Origin: JBMNGH01 sp050949725
Lineage (GTDB): Bacteria; Bacillota; Thermosediminibacteria; Thermosediminibacterales; Tepidanaerobacteraceae
Reading direction: 5' to 3'
Length of the DNA stretch: 64,000 nucleotides
Assembly: GCA_050949725.1 (NCBI GenBank)
Contig: JBMNGH010000006.1
Span: 1 to 64,000, forward strand
Shown here: positions 46,367 to 55,423 of the stretch, in pieces
How the letters are laid out: every line of letters starts with the position of its first letter
Numbering within the stretch: position 1 is the first letter of the stretch
Notes under the pieces: generated by a model
Databases searched by the model: none
What the model was told of the DNA's origin: nothing
Seen by the model: the letters and a program-made list of their open reading frames with translations, nothing else
Translations under genes and position numbers: made by a program

Positions 46367-47030
46367 ACTTTTTCGCTCCCTTTAGTATATTATTTGATTT
46401 TTTCAGGGCTAATAAATAGGCTGTAATTAAAAGTACACCAACACTTATAATATGAACTACTCTTAATGTTATTATACCCTTGCAATTTATTTCTATTGCT
46501 TGATTATCTAAAAAAACTGGTACAATATTTACATTGATATCAGAGTCTCTAAAGTCTAAATACATTGAAATCAGACTTAAGGCCCAAAAAATAAGTGCCC
46601 ATATTTGACCGACAAAAATGCTAGTGAGTGCAGGGTCTCCACAGCCGAATTTCAGGTTTATACTAGCTTTGATTAACTTTATCGAACTCAAGAGAAATTT
46701 AACAAATCGCCAAAAGCGTTTAAATATGTGAAGGGTTTGTTTAAGTACAGAGAAAAGAAAAGCATAATCATATCTTTTGTGTGATACCACTTTTTTATAT
46801 TTTCTGGCATTTTTTTTATGAGCAAATTGAACCTGAAATGATAAAAAAGGGATAAGATTTTTAACGTCAAGCTCTGTCTGAGTGAACATAAATTTAATTA
46901 TTGAAAACTTAAAATATTTTATGTCTACTTCAAAATATTCTTTTTCCGGCTTTTTTTTCAACACTAAGTGTATTGTCAATGGAGTAAAAATAAAAAGAGA
47001 AAAAGCTAATAGTATAATTATTAATAACAA
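46347..47030 (-). CDS. DUF2953 membrane-anchored protein (YtfI-like)
   Basis: A 227-residue protein with an N-terminal membrane helix (MLLIIILLAFSLFIFTPLTIHLVL), two hydrophobic segments (about 135-155 and 185-205) and basic loops. The layout and the position between scpB and ytfJ match YtfI/DUF2953. Function unknown, likely sporulation-associated through YtfJ. Start ATG at 47,030. Confidence 0.8.
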   Translation of the reverse strand: MLLIIILLAFSLFIFTPLTIHLVLKKKPEKEYFEVDIKYFKFSIIKFMFTQTELDVKNLIPFLSFQVQFAHKKNARKYKKVVSHKRYDYAFLFSVLKQTLHIFKRFWRFVKFLLSSIKLIKASINLKFGCGDPALTSIFVGQIWALIFWALSLISMYLDFRDSDINVNIVPVFLDNQAIEINCKGIITLRVVHIISVGVLLITAYLLALKKSNNILKGAKKYGWTSN

Positions 47031-47075
47031 TATAATTCCCCTTAGGCTTTTTCTCTTAGTTTATGGATTATGTTC

Positions 47076-47597
47076 TTAAACGATACACTTATTAAGCCGT
47101 TCCTGGACATCTTTGATGTTTTTTATTCCGAAATAATCCAAGCATTGTTGAGTGACAGTATATAAAATTGGTTTCCCGGGTGTATCCTTCCGGCCTGCTT
47201 CAGATATTAGATTTTTTTCAAGAAGGCTGCTCAAGGTTTTTTCGCTACTTACACCCCTTATTTCTTCAATCTCAGTTCTAGTTACCGGCTGTTTGTGCAT
47301 GATTATCGAAAGTGTTTCAAGTGCTGCTTTTGAAAGTAATGCCCTCGCTTTTGGTTTAAATATAGATTCAAGGTAGGGATACAATTCACTTTTTGTTGTC
47401 AGGCGAAGACTATCCCCAACCTGAGTGAGCATGATGCCACGTGCAGATGAATTGTATTCTTCAACTAATTTATCAATGATATCCAGGATTTGGTTTTTCG
47501 ATAAACCGAGTGCTTTTGATAAAGTGTCGATTGGAACTGGGTCACCTGCAACAAACAAAATACCTTCTATTATCCCAATCAATTGCTTTGCATCCAT
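47076..47597 (-). CDS. scpB: Segregation and condensation protein B
   Basis: A 173-residue double winged-helix protein that binds ScpA in the Smc condensin complex for chromosome segregation. GIIEGILFVAGDPVPIDTLSKALGLS, ALETLSIIMHKQPVTRTEIEEIRGV and the C-terminal KNLISEAGRKDTPGKPILYTVT are typical. Starts three bases after scpA. Confidence 0.95.
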   Translation of the reverse strand: MDAKQLIGIIEGILFVAGDPVPIDTLSKALGLSKNQILDIIDKLVEEYNSSARGIMLTQVGDSLRLTTKSELYPYLESIFKPKARALLSKAALETLSIIMHKQPVTRTEIEEIRGVSSEKTLSSLLEKNLISEAGRKDTPGKPILYTVTQQCLDYFGIKNIKDVQERLNKCIV

Positions 47598-47600
47598 AAA

Positions 47601-48341
47601 TTAACGATCCTCCCTTAACGCCACTGTAATATCCCCAAAAAATTTTTCTTGTTTGGCCAAAATTCTATTCATTTTGATAAGCTGCAACATGGCCAAAAAA
47701 GTAACAACATAATCTAATTTTGAATGATTTGGTTTGAGCAGATTGCTGAAAAGGATTGATTTTTTATTTTTTATAAAACGAAATATCTCTTTAATCTTCC
47801 TCGATAGCGGCATAGGGTCTTTTTTTACAGAATGATGCCTTTCCTTCCTGTGCACGTCCGTTTTACATAGATTTCTGAATACCTGAAGTACATCTTCAAA
47901 TGTCACACCTTCCAATAAAAAACCTTGAGTATAAAAATGTGTAATATCTTCAGGTTGTCTTCTAAATAATTTTAATTGTTCTTTTTCCATTTGTCTTAAT
48001 ATAAGAGATATATCCTTATATTTTTTGTATTGTATAAGCCTATACACAAGCTCATCTCTCGGATCAGCTTCATCATTTCCTGCAGCAATCTCGAGCTGAA
48101 CTTCGTGATGTGTGCTTGGGAGTAGAAGTTTTGATTTGATACTAAGTAGGGTTGCGGCCATAACTAGAAATTCACTAGCCGTATCTAATTGTTCCTCCCC
48201 GATATCTTCTAAATACCCCAAATATTGGTCGGTCAGCTCTGCTATGGGTATGTCATATATATCTATCTTGTTCTTTTCGATTAGATGATACAATAGATCA
48301 AAGGGCCCCTCAAAAGCATCTAACCTGATATTTAAAGCCAT
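47601..48341 (-). CDS. scpA: Segregation and condensation protein A
   Basis: A 246-residue kleisin that bridges Smc heads. The start LDAFEGPFDLLYHLIEKNKIDIYDIPIAELTDQYL and EFLVMAATLLSIKSKLLLP are diagnostic; the C-terminal winged helix (KPNHSKLDYVVTFLAMLQLIKMNRI) binds Smc. Lies between trpS and scpB with gaps of 15 and three bases. Confidence 0.96.
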   Translation of the reverse strand: MALNIRLDAFEGPFDLLYHLIEKNKIDIYDIPIAELTDQYLGYLEDIGEEQLDTASEFLVMAATLLSIKSKLLLPSTHHEVQLEIAAGNDEADPRDELVYRLIQYKKYKDISLILRQMEKEQLKLFRRQPEDITHFYTQGFLLEGVTFEDVLQVFRNLCKTDVHRKERHHSVKKDPMPLSRKIKEIFRFIKNKKSILFSNLLKPNHSKLDYVVTFLAMLQLIKMNRILAKQEKFFGDITVALREDR

Positions 48342-48356
48342 TACTGTTCACCTCAG

Positions 48357-49340
48357 TTAGATTTTCATGGCTTCTCTAACCTCACACATTGTTTTTTGGG
48401 CTTCGAGTCTTGCTTTTTTTGCACCATATTCTAATATTTCGTCTATCTCGCGTGGTTTTTTTTCTAACATCAACCGCTTATTCCTTATCTTTTCAGTTTT
48501 TTGCACGATTAAATTGGCGAGATTTTTTTTACATTGAACACATCCTATCATTCCTTTTTCACATACCTCTCTCAATTCTATTAAATTGTTTTCCTCATCG
48601 AATGCATTAAAGAAAGCATATACATTGCATATATCTGGATGCCCAGGATCGTTTTTGCGTATTCTGGCCGGATCTGTGACCATCATCCTGACACGGTCTT
48701 GTATCACTCTGGGGTCTGCAGCTATCTCAATGTAATTATCGTAGCTTTTGCTCATTTTTCTGCCATCGATCCCCGGTAATACTTTTGTTTTTGTATAGAG
48801 GGCAACCGGCTCCGGAAAAACAGGACCATATAAATAGTTAAACCTTCTGGCAATTTCTCTTGCGAGCTCAATATGAGGCTGTTGGTCTTCTCCCACCGGA
48901 ACCCTATCAGCTTTATAAATTAAAATATCAGAAGTCATTAGCACAGGATAGCCTAAAAAACCGTATGTGTTTATTTGTCTATTTTCCAACTGTTTCAATT
49001 GGTCTTTATAAGTTGGACATCTCTCGAGCCATGAAAGCGGAGTAAGCATTGAAAGTAAAAGATGCAGCTCAGCATGCTCCTTAACGTGTGATTGAACAAA
49101 TATAGCACATTTTTCGGGCTCTAGACCTATACTCAACCAGTCGATTACCATTTGTCGAATGTTTTCTTTTATATCTGTTGTGTTTTCATATCCTGTTGTC
49201 AAAGCATGCCAGTCAACTACTGTAAAAAAACATTTATATTCATTTTGTAGTTCTACCCAGTTCATCAAAGCACCCATCATATTTCCCATGTGTAGCCTTC
49301 CAGTAGGCCTCATACCGCTTAAAACCGTATGTTTGTCCAT
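48357..49340 (-). CDS. trpS: Tryptophanyl-tRNA synthetase
   Basis: A 327-residue class I synthetase charging tRNA-Trp. The HIGH-like motif is GRLHMGNMMGA (residues about 14-24) and the KMSKS motif is GRKMSKSYDN (about 193). Length matches bacterial TrpS. No T-box or other leader is seen in the 30 bases upstream. First of the trpS-scpA-scpB run. Confidence 0.96.
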   Translation of the reverse strand: MDKHTVLSGMRPTGRLHMGNMMGALMNWVELQNEYKCFFTVVDWHALTTGYENTTDIKENIRQMVIDWLSIGLEPEKCAIFVQSHVKEHAELHLLLSMLTPLSWLERCPTYKDQLKQLENRQINTYGFLGYPVLMTSDILIYKADRVPVGEDQQPHIELAREIARRFNYLYGPVFPEPVALYTKTKVLPGIDGRKMSKSYDNYIEIAADPRVIQDRVRMMVTDPARIRKNDPGHPDICNVYAFFNAFDEENNLIELREVCEKGMIGCVQCKKNLANLIVQKTEKIRNKRLMLEKKPREIDEILEYGAKKARLEAQKTMCEVREAMKI

Positions 49341-49369
49341 GATATTTTCCTCCTTGTGATAGATCCTTT

Positions 49370-49993
49370 TTAAAATCTAAATAAAACTAAATTTGTTAAC
49401 GTATCCAAACCTGTATGAACAACTGTGATCAAAGGCCCTAAAATAATGTCAAGTAAACCCAGGTAGGCCATAAGTATCAATATTATTGGTCCATAAGCGT
49501 CTATTCTATAAAAAAATTGGTTCCGAGGTCCCGGAATTAGGCTCGCTAAAACTTTTGATCCATCTAAAGGTGGTATTGGGATTAAGTTAAAAACAGCTAA
49601 AACTAGATTATATAAAAATAACGTGTAAATGAAGTTAAACAATAAGCTTGAAGATATAAAATTTAATTTCAAAACCGTCAAAGTTAGAAGAGCCAACAAC
49701 AGATTAGATAAAGGTCCGGCTGATGAAACTAGTAGAACTCCTCTTCTATAGTTACGATAATAGTACGGGTTAATTTGTACAGGTTTAGCCCACCCAAACC
49801 TAAAGATCCACAGCATTAAAAGGCCTATGGGGTCAAGATGTGCTAATGGATTAAGAGATAATCTTCCCGTCTGCTGAGGCGTTGGGTCGCCTAAGGAATA
49901 AGACATCCTCGCATGTGCATATTCATGAATTGTAATAGCGATCAAAAGAGCAGGGATCCTAAGGAGCATTTCCGGCCCGAAGAAATTACCCAT
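49370..49993 (-). CDS. Site-2-protease-like M50 membrane metalloprotease
   Basis: A 207-residue membrane protein with about six spans. The zinc motif HEYAH lies in the first helix (ALLIAITIHEYAHARMSYSLGD), and the second ligand region is NLIPIPPLDGSKVLASLIP. This short form without PDZ domain, with the segment NPLAHLDPIGLLMLWIFRFGWAKPV, is common next to scpA/trpS in Firmicutes. Substrate unknown. Confidence 0.92.
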   Translation of the reverse strand: MGNFFGPEMLLRIPALLIAITIHEYAHARMSYSLGDPTPQQTGRLSLNPLAHLDPIGLLMLWIFRFGWAKPVQINPYYYRNYRRGVLLVSSAGPLSNLLLALLTLTVLKLNFISSSLLFNFIYTLFLYNLVLAVFNLIPIPPLDGSKVLASLIPGPRNQFFYRIDAYGPIILILMAYLGLLDIILGPLITVVHTGLDTLTNLVLFRF

Positions 49994-50063
49994 AAAAATA
50001 GTGCCGTCCTTTCATCAATATTATTGTATATTTACTTATTGCATTATACCATTTATTTGGCAA

Positions 50064-50096
50064 TGAAAAAAGTGCGCATTTAAGCACACTTATAAC
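50064..50096 (-). terminator. Terminator of lysA
   Basis: On the minus strand AAGTGTGC, loop TTAAAT, GCGCACTT and a run of six T. The eight-bp stem has one G-U pair. It lies about 15 bases after the lysA stop. Confidence 0.8.
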
Positions 50097-50110
50097 GTAA
50101 TGCAAATATT

Positions 50111-51436
50111 TTATCCAAAAGAAACCGTTCTCATATTATTGAAAAAAAGGTCATTTCGTAAAAGGTCTTCATACGTTTCTCTTTTATTAGTCAATTTTAC
50201 ATTCCCACTCTTTACAAAAACTACTGCCGGTCTTGGCAACATATTGTAGTTGCTTGACATGGAATATTGGTATGCACCTGTGCACAAAACGGCTAGAATA
50301 TCACCGGGGGTTATCCGCGGCAATTTTATATCCCATATAAGCATATCTCCTGACTCACAACATTTCCCGGCAATAGAAACTTTTTCTTCCGGAATCGTTC
50401 CCGCTTTATTTGCAACAATTCCATTGTATTTTGCTCCATATAATGCCGGCCGTATATTGTCACTCATACCACCATCGACACTAATGTACTTTCTTATTCC
50501 AGGGATATCTTTGATAGCCCCGATGGTATAAAGAGTCGTACCGGCATTGCCAACAATTGCCCTTCCGGGTTCAATCAGGATTTTAGGAACGTGTAATCCA
50601 AGCCTTTCTGCACATTTTTTAATATTTTCTACTATTGTTGTCAGATAGGTTTTAACTGAAAGTGGCTTATCTTCATCTGAATATTTAATACCAAATCCGC
50701 CTCCTAAATCGAGTTGACGGGTTTCAAAGCTATACTTTTCAGACAGTTTTTTTGCGAAATTTAACATGACCTCAATAGTCATCTTAAACGGTTCTTCCTC
50801 AAAGATTTGAGAACCTATATGGCAATGAAATCCCATTAACCTGAGAAATTTCATACCTAAAACGTTTTCAACTGCCATAAGGGCATGGCCGTTTTCAAGG
50901 GTAAATCCAAATTTTGAATCCAACTGACCGGTTTTAATGTAATCATGTGTATGAGCCTCTATTCCGGGAGTAATCCGAAGTAATAATTTGACCACGTGTT
51001 GGTATTTTTTGGATAGATCTTTTAGCATTTCAAGTTCATAGAAATTGTCAACTATTATCGTTCCCACACCGCATTCAATTGCCATTTTAAGTTCATCATA
51101 AGATTTATTGTTCCCATGGAAATAAATGCGCTTTGCCGGAAAACCGGCTTTGATCGCTGTATATAATTCACCGCCTGAAACCACGTCAAGGCTCAGACCT
51201 TCCTCTTTTAGCAATTGGCACATTGCCATTGTTAAAAATGCCTTTCCTGCATAAATAACTTCACTGTTTTTATATAAATCATACAGTGTATTTTTATATA
51301 TTCTGCAGTTTTCTCGTAATAGTTGTTCATCCATTACATACAAGGGTGTGCCAAATTCCCTGGCTAACTGTACGGTATCACAACCGCCTATTTCCAAATG
51401 ATTCTTTTCATTAATCCGAGCAGTACCAAAAAACAT
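50111..51436 (-). CDS. lysA: Diaminopimelate decarboxylase
   Basis: A 441-residue PLP enzyme for the last step of lysine synthesis. The PLP lysine is in VIYAGKAFLTMAMCQL (about residue 62), with GLSLDVVSGGELYTA, LDLGGGFGIKY, ILIEPGRAIVGNAG and CCESGDMLIWD following. The start region FFGTARINEKNHLEIGGCDTVQLAREFGTPLYVMDE fits. A lysine riboswitch upstream shows that it is controlled by lysine. Single gene. Confidence 0.96.
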   Translation of the reverse strand: MFFGTARINEKNHLEIGGCDTVQLAREFGTPLYVMDEQLLRENCRIYKNTLYDLYKNSEVIYAGKAFLTMAMCQLLKEEGLSLDVVSGGELYTAIKAGFPAKRIYFHGNNKSYDELKMAIECGVGTIIVDNFYELEMLKDLSKKYQHVVKLLLRITPGIEAHTHDYIKTGQLDSKFGFTLENGHALMAVENVLGMKFLRLMGFHCHIGSQIFEEEPFKMTIEVMLNFAKKLSEKYSFETRQLDLGGGFGIKYSDEDKPLSVKTYLTTIVENIKKCAERLGLHVPKILIEPGRAIVGNAGTTLYTIGAIKDIPGIRKYISVDGGMSDNIRPALYGAKYNGIVANKAGTIPEEKVSIAGKCCESGDMLIWDIKLPRITPGDILAVLCTGAYQYSMSSNYNMLPRPAVVFVKSGNVKLTNKRETYEDLLRNDLFFNNMRTVSFG

Positions 51437-51467
51437 GACATGAAATCTCCTTTCCTTAAAATGAGAA

Positions 51468-51573
51468 CCCCACCCGGCATGTAATCAAAGATATCTGCCG
51501 GGTCCCGGGAACCTTGCGCTTCGCTAAAGAACCCACCCGGCAATGTAATCAAAGATTGCTGCCGGGTCCCGGG
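51468..51573. repeat. Two tandem REP-like hairpins between riboswitch and lysA
   Basis: Two near-identical units, 51,468-51,512 and 51,531-51,573, each read on the plus strand as ACCCGGCA, a 16 to 17-base A/T-rich loop (TGTAATCAAAGAT...), TGCCGGGT, then CCCGGGAA. They lie in the leader RNA after the riboswitch terminator and before the lysA ribosome site. They may be mobile repeats or extra RNA structure. Confidence 0.75.
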
Positions 51574-51592
51574 AAACTTGTTGTTTCACATT

Positions 51593-51622
51593 AAAAAAAC
51601 AACCAGATATTTGCCCGGTTGT
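51593..51622 (-). terminator. Lysine riboswitch terminator
   Basis: On the minus strand ACAACC (51,622-51,617), a 12-base loop region, GGTTGT (51,604-51,599) and a run of seven T. It follows the aptamer by about 20 bases, the usual expression platform. Confidence 0.85.
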
Positions 51623-51639
51623 ATGTTTTCTGACAAATA

Positions 51640-51850
51640 CCTCTCTCTACCTAAAGTAGCGCTCCACCAAAGAAGAATTTTGGTGACAGTTCCATACCTG
51701 TTAGGTATGGCCCCAGCATGATTTTTTTGGCGAAAGATCATGCTTCGGCGATAGCCCCTTTCTCCTTGCTTAATCGGCTGCCGACCTCCGTAAGGGTAAT
51801 CTTGACCACCGCGCCTCTACCCGACCTTTGTCGAGATGAGGTAAGTGATA
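51640..51850 (-). ncRNA. Lysine riboswitch (L box)
   Basis: On the minus strand the conserved aptamer elements appear in order: GGTAGAGGCGCG, TACGGAGGTCGGCAGCCGA, GGAGAAAGGGGCTATCGCCGAAGC, GCTGGGG, ACTGTCACC and GGAGCGCTACTTTAGGTAGAG. These define the five-way junction that binds lysine. High lysine would favour the terminator at 51,593-51,622 and shut off lysA, 200 bases further on. Confidence 0.93.
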
Positions 51851-51934
51851 TTTGTTTTTATTAAACGAGATGATAAAATTAATCTTTGTTTAATATATCA
51901 TGGAGAATCAAAAAAAGTCAAGTAAACCGCTTTG

Positions 51935-52900
51935 TCAGATTGCGAGATTGGATGACCACTTTCCACATTTGTCACCCCATCTTGCTAAAAGGTTTTTCCC
52001 ATCAGAAAATAGTTGTATAACTTCACACATGTTAGGGCAACCATTACAATCAAAGCTTTTTACATTATATGATCTAAAAGCGGTTTGAAACCCGAAAAAA
52101 TTAGTTTTTATCTTCCTATTCTTTATGTATTTAACTGCAATTAGTGCTGCACCGATTGCTCCCATTACATCATAGTATCTCGGGATGACTATTTCATAGC
52201 CCAGTTCTTCTTCGAACGACCTTTTAATTCCACTATTAGCTGCTACACCGCCTTGAAATATAACTGGTGGTTTTATTTCTTTTCCTTTCCCTACATTAGA
52301 TAAGTAATTCCTTACAAGAGCTTTACACAAACCCCATAAAATGTCTTCTGTCTTATGACCGATCTGTTGTTTATGGATCATGTCAGATTCGGCAAAAACA
52401 GCACATCTCCCGGCTATCCTTGTTGGGTTATCTGATCTAAGGGCGATCTCTCCAAAATCCTTAACAGGAATACCGAGTCTTTGTGCCTGCCTGTCTATAA
52501 AGGACCCAGTTCCCGCTGCACATACTGTGTTCATGGCAAAATCTACTACCACACCGTTTCTGATTATAATAATTTTTGAATCTTGGCCACCGATTTCAAG
52601 TATGGTTTGGGTATTAGGGATTTCTTGTTGGGCGGCTACCGCATGGGCCGTTATTTCATTTTTTATAATATCGGCACCGACAAGTACTGCCGCAAGTTGT
52701 CTTCCGCTTCCAGTTGTCCCTACAGCAACGATCTGTACATTGTGATATTTTTCACCCAAAAACTTTAAGCCTTCAGTTATTGCTTCAATAGGCTTGCCCG
52801 ATGTGCTTAAATACAACCTGTCAACCAATTTATTTTTTTCATCAAGTAATACGAAATTTGTGCTGACCGATCCCACATCAATTCCGAGCGAGCATTTCAT
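51935..52900 (-). CDS. Acyl-CoA dehydratase activase (BadF/BcrA/HgdC type)
   Basis: A 321-residue ATPase that passes an electron to 2-hydroxyacyl-CoA dehydratases or benzoyl-CoA reductases in relatives. Begins CSLGIDVGSVSTNFVLLDEKN; VGTTGSGRQLAAVLVGAD, EIGGQDSKIIII and VCAAGTGSFIDRQAQRLGI form the actin-like ATP site and the cluster-binding CxxG region; FQGGVAANSGIKRSFEEELG follows. The C-terminus adds SFDCNGCPNMCE and GDKCGKW, extra cysteines not in minimal activases. The start overlaps the next gene upstream. Confidence 0.9.
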   Translation of the reverse strand: MKCSLGIDVGSVSTNFVLLDEKNKLVDRLYLSTSGKPIEAITEGLKFLGEKYHNVQIVAVGTTGSGRQLAAVLVGADIIKNEITAHAVAAQQEIPNTQTILEIGGQDSKIIIIRNGVVVDFAMNTVCAAGTGSFIDRQAQRLGIPVKDFGEIALRSDNPTRIAGRCAVFAESDMIHKQQIGHKTEDILWGLCKALVRNYLSNVGKGKEIKPPVIFQGGVAANSGIKRSFEEELGYEIVIPRYYDVMGAIGAALIAVKYIKNRKIKTNFFGFQTAFRSYNVKSFDCNGCPNMCEVIQLFSDGKNLLARWGDKCGKWSSNLAI

Positions 52901-53987
52901 TAAAATCTGCCTCCCTCTTATAAATGATCATATCAACAAAGGCTTCCAACCTTGTCTTAATACCTGTTTCGGCTGAATGTTCATCGAGCACCAATGTCAT
53001 TACAGGAAAACCGTTTGTTCTGCTTATGTGAGGTAGAACACTTTTTGCAACTATTTCAGGCATACATGTAAATGGCAATAATTGTATTACGCCTTGAAAC
53101 CCTTCTTTTAAATATTTAATTGTTTGAGCAACGGTTTCCTGGCCATGCCCACCCACAAAGCAGTTTATGTAGGGTTTTGCGAGCTCTAAAATTTTCTTAT
53201 GATGTCTTGGCTTTAAAAAAGAGGGGAAGAGGTTTTCCTTCACCCAATCGGTTATATAAATACTGCGGTGGACCTCTGCTCCTAATCTACCCAGTTCAAT
53301 TTCTATGTTTTGATTGACAAAGGGCTCTAAAACAGTATATATTTCACCTACGATCGCAATTCTTGGCGGATTCGTATTTTTTTTGCAAGGTATATCGGAA
53401 AACATTTTTTTTATTTTTTTGTCAACATTTACAATATCATACTCACTGGAGGCTTTTTTTATCAAATTTATTGCCGCCTGATAAACATCGTCAGTGATAT
53501 TTTCAATTTGAACGGGTCTTGATTTGCATGCCAATCTTTCTAATTTATCGAGCAATAGAGCTTTTTGCCATGCCAGTTTACCTGCATTAAATACATCTTT
53601 AAAGGTGTTTTTGTTTTTATTCACCAGTGAATTAAATCTTCTAATAAGCTCAAAGAAATGTCCTTGAGGAGGTTCTAAAATGATCATCTCAAATTTGTAG
53701 CCTAAGCTTGATAAAATTTCCTTTTGGACTTCTCCATAATATCCAAATCTACATGGCCCTACCCCTCCGGCCATTACAATTGTATCAGCACCAATTTCAA
53801 AAGCTTCAATAAAGTTACCGATATTTATTTTCAAAGGTAAACACGCAAATTCAGGTGAATGCTTAACTCCTAATTCTAGGGTTTTGTTGCTGCACTTAGG
53901 AGGGACAATAACACTTATATCTAATAGCTCGAAAAAAGTTTGCAGAGGAATATAAGCATTACCCATATGTGGGAATGTAAGTTTCAA
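52878..53987 (-). CDS. Activase-associated protein, HgdB/DUF2229-related (I)
   Basis: A 369-residue protein related to the 2-hydroxyacyl-CoA dehydratase subunit fold. It begins KLTFPHMGNAYIPLQTFFELL and keeps cysteines in SPEFACLPLKINIGNF and GVGPCRFGYYGEVQK, and FTCMPEIVAKSVLPHI near the C-terminus, candidates for an iron-sulfur site. VLDEHSAETGIKTRLEAFVDMI closes it. It overlaps both neighbours, so the three genes form one unit. In other clostridia equivalent domains occur as a single giant activase protein. Confidence 0.83.
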   Translation of the reverse strand: MKLTFPHMGNAYIPLQTFFELLDISVIVPPKCSNKTLELGVKHSPEFACLPLKINIGNFIEAFEIGADTIVMAGGVGPCRFGYYGEVQKEILSSLGYKFEMIILEPPQGHFFELIRRFNSLVNKNKNTFKDVFNAGKLAWQKALLLDKLERLACKSRPVQIENITDDVYQAAINLIKKASSEYDIVNVDKKIKKMFSDIPCKKNTNPPRIAIVGEIYTVLEPFVNQNIEIELGRLGAEVHRSIYITDWVKENLFPSFLKPRHHKKILELAKPYINCFVGGHGQETVAQTIKYLKEGFQGVIQLLPFTCMPEIVAKSVLPHISRTNGFPVMTLVLDEHSAETGIKTRLEAFVDMIIYKREADFNEMLARN

Positions 53988-54957
53988 TGTATTTTCTCCC
54001 TTCCACGATATCTAAAAAGGCTTCCAGCCTAGTATTAATTCCTGCTTCTCCGGTCTGTTCATCAAGATTTAAATACAAAAATGGAATCCGATATTCTCTA
54101 ATCATTTTTCTCTCTAAAAGTTCTCCTACAAGTGAATCGGGGCCACAACCAAAAGAAGCCACGTGGACAATTCCATTTATTTCTTCGCTCCGTAAAAAAT
54201 GGTTAGCACATCCGAGAATTCGTTTCCCCAGTGTCCAGAACAAAGGTTTAGAAAATAACTTTGTTGTATAATTTAGATCTTTTTTTGATAACATTTCATA
54301 GGTTATTACTTTTACATTCATTTTTTTGATCTTGGATATCAAATTCATGCTGATATGTTTGTCATATATATTGTAAGGATGACCTAAAAGTAGAACCTTA
54401 TAATTGTAATTATCTTGTTTTTCTGGAAGGATAGATTTCTTTTCAATGGAATTCAATACATCGATTGGGATTATTTGTTTATTTTTAATAAGATTGTTAT
54501 ATTTATTAAATTCATTTACTGCCTTAAAATAAGCTTTTACAATATGAAATTTGCTCTTGTTTAAAAGTTTTCCCACTTGTAGGAAATGATTAAAGATATC
54601 TGTTTTCCTTTTGTGTAAATTGATTTCGGTATCAATTACAAAAGGTAGATTTGGTACGTTACATTTAATTATGTCCGGAAGCCCCAAAAATTTGGGACAA
54701 ATATACTCCTTGGGATGTATACTTATGATTCTGGGCACAAACAAAATATCTACATTCCCAATTAGTTCCGCCACATGGCCGTGATACAGTTTTACTGGGA
54801 GGCACGCATCATCTACGGCTAAATCGATGCCTCTTTCTAAAATTTTTTTATTTGTCTCGGGAGATAAAATTACCTGAAAACCTAAATTCTCGAAAAATGT
54901 TTTCCACAATGGATAAAAATGGTAGAATAGGAGAGCTCTAGGTATGCCTATTTTCAT
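53959..54957 (-). CDS. Activase-associated protein, DUF2229-like (II)
   Basis: A 332-residue protein of the same superfamily: MKIGIPRALLFYHFYPLWKTFFENLGFQVILSPETNKKI, VDDACLPVKLYHGHV, VPRIISIHPKEYICPKFLGLPD, ASFGCGPDSLVGELLE and LNLDEQTGEAGINTRLEAFLDI. Conserved cysteines suggest a 4Fe-4S cluster. I chose ATG at 54,957, seven bases after AAGGGTG. It is first in the three-gene unit; the product acted on is unknown. Confidence 0.85.
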   Translation of the reverse strand: MKIGIPRALLFYHFYPLWKTFFENLGFQVILSPETNKKILERGIDLAVDDACLPVKLYHGHVAELIGNVDILFVPRIISIHPKEYICPKFLGLPDIIKCNVPNLPFVIDTEINLHKRKTDIFNHFLQVGKLLNKSKFHIVKAYFKAVNEFNKYNNLIKNKQIIPIDVLNSIEKKSILPEKQDNYNYKVLLLGHPYNIYDKHISMNLISKIKKMNVKVITYEMLSKKDLNYTTKLFSKPLFWTLGKRILGCANHFLRSEEINGIVHVASFGCGPDSLVGELLERKMIREYRIPFLYLNLDEQTGEAGINTRLEAFLDIVEGRKYIETYIPTYG

Positions 54958-55047
54958 TATTAACACCCTTAGTCCAGCTGTTTATGTATATTATTTCCAT
55001 AAATTTTGAGTTATAAGCAATTTTTATCAGAATTTTATAAGAATACT

Positions 55048-55410
55048 TTAAAATAATAAGTAAATGATTAACCTAAAAATGGATGTTTTTAAAAATAGAA
55101 TATGCCAAGGTTTTTTAAAGCCAGCTAATGGGTTTATCAAATCAAGCCAGGGAATCATTCGCATGTCTTGTAAGGTTAAACTGGATATTAAAAAGATGGC
55201 CGGGCTGATTAATTGAATATAATTTTTTTCTTCAAATATAAAAGATGTAAATATTCCTCCTGCTATCACTTCAACGACGTTAAGTTTTAAAGCCAAACAG
55301 AGCAAAAATGAAAGAATTAGTTCTGACGCACAGATTGATAAAACTATCAACCAGTACCTTGGGCTTACTAATATTATTGTTAATATTATTCCGATTGTAT
55401 CTATATACAT
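55048..55410 (-). CDS. Small membrane protein at the end of the spoVA operon
   Basis: A 120-residue protein with three or four hydrophobic helices (IGIILTIILVSPRYWLIVLSI, LILSFLLCLALKLNVVEVIAGGIF, IQLISPAIFLISSL, and the C-terminal IFRLIIYLLF). I do not recognise the family. It starts 13 bases after spoVAE, so it is probably cotranscribed in the forespore. Confidence 0.65.
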   Translation of the reverse strand: MYIDTIGIILTIILVSPRYWLIVLSICASELILSFLLCLALKLNVVEVIAGGIFTSFIFEEKNYIQLISPAIFLISSLTLQDMRMIPWLDLINPLAGFKKPWHILFLKTSIFRLIIYLLF

Positions 55411-55423
55411 TTTTGTTTACCTC

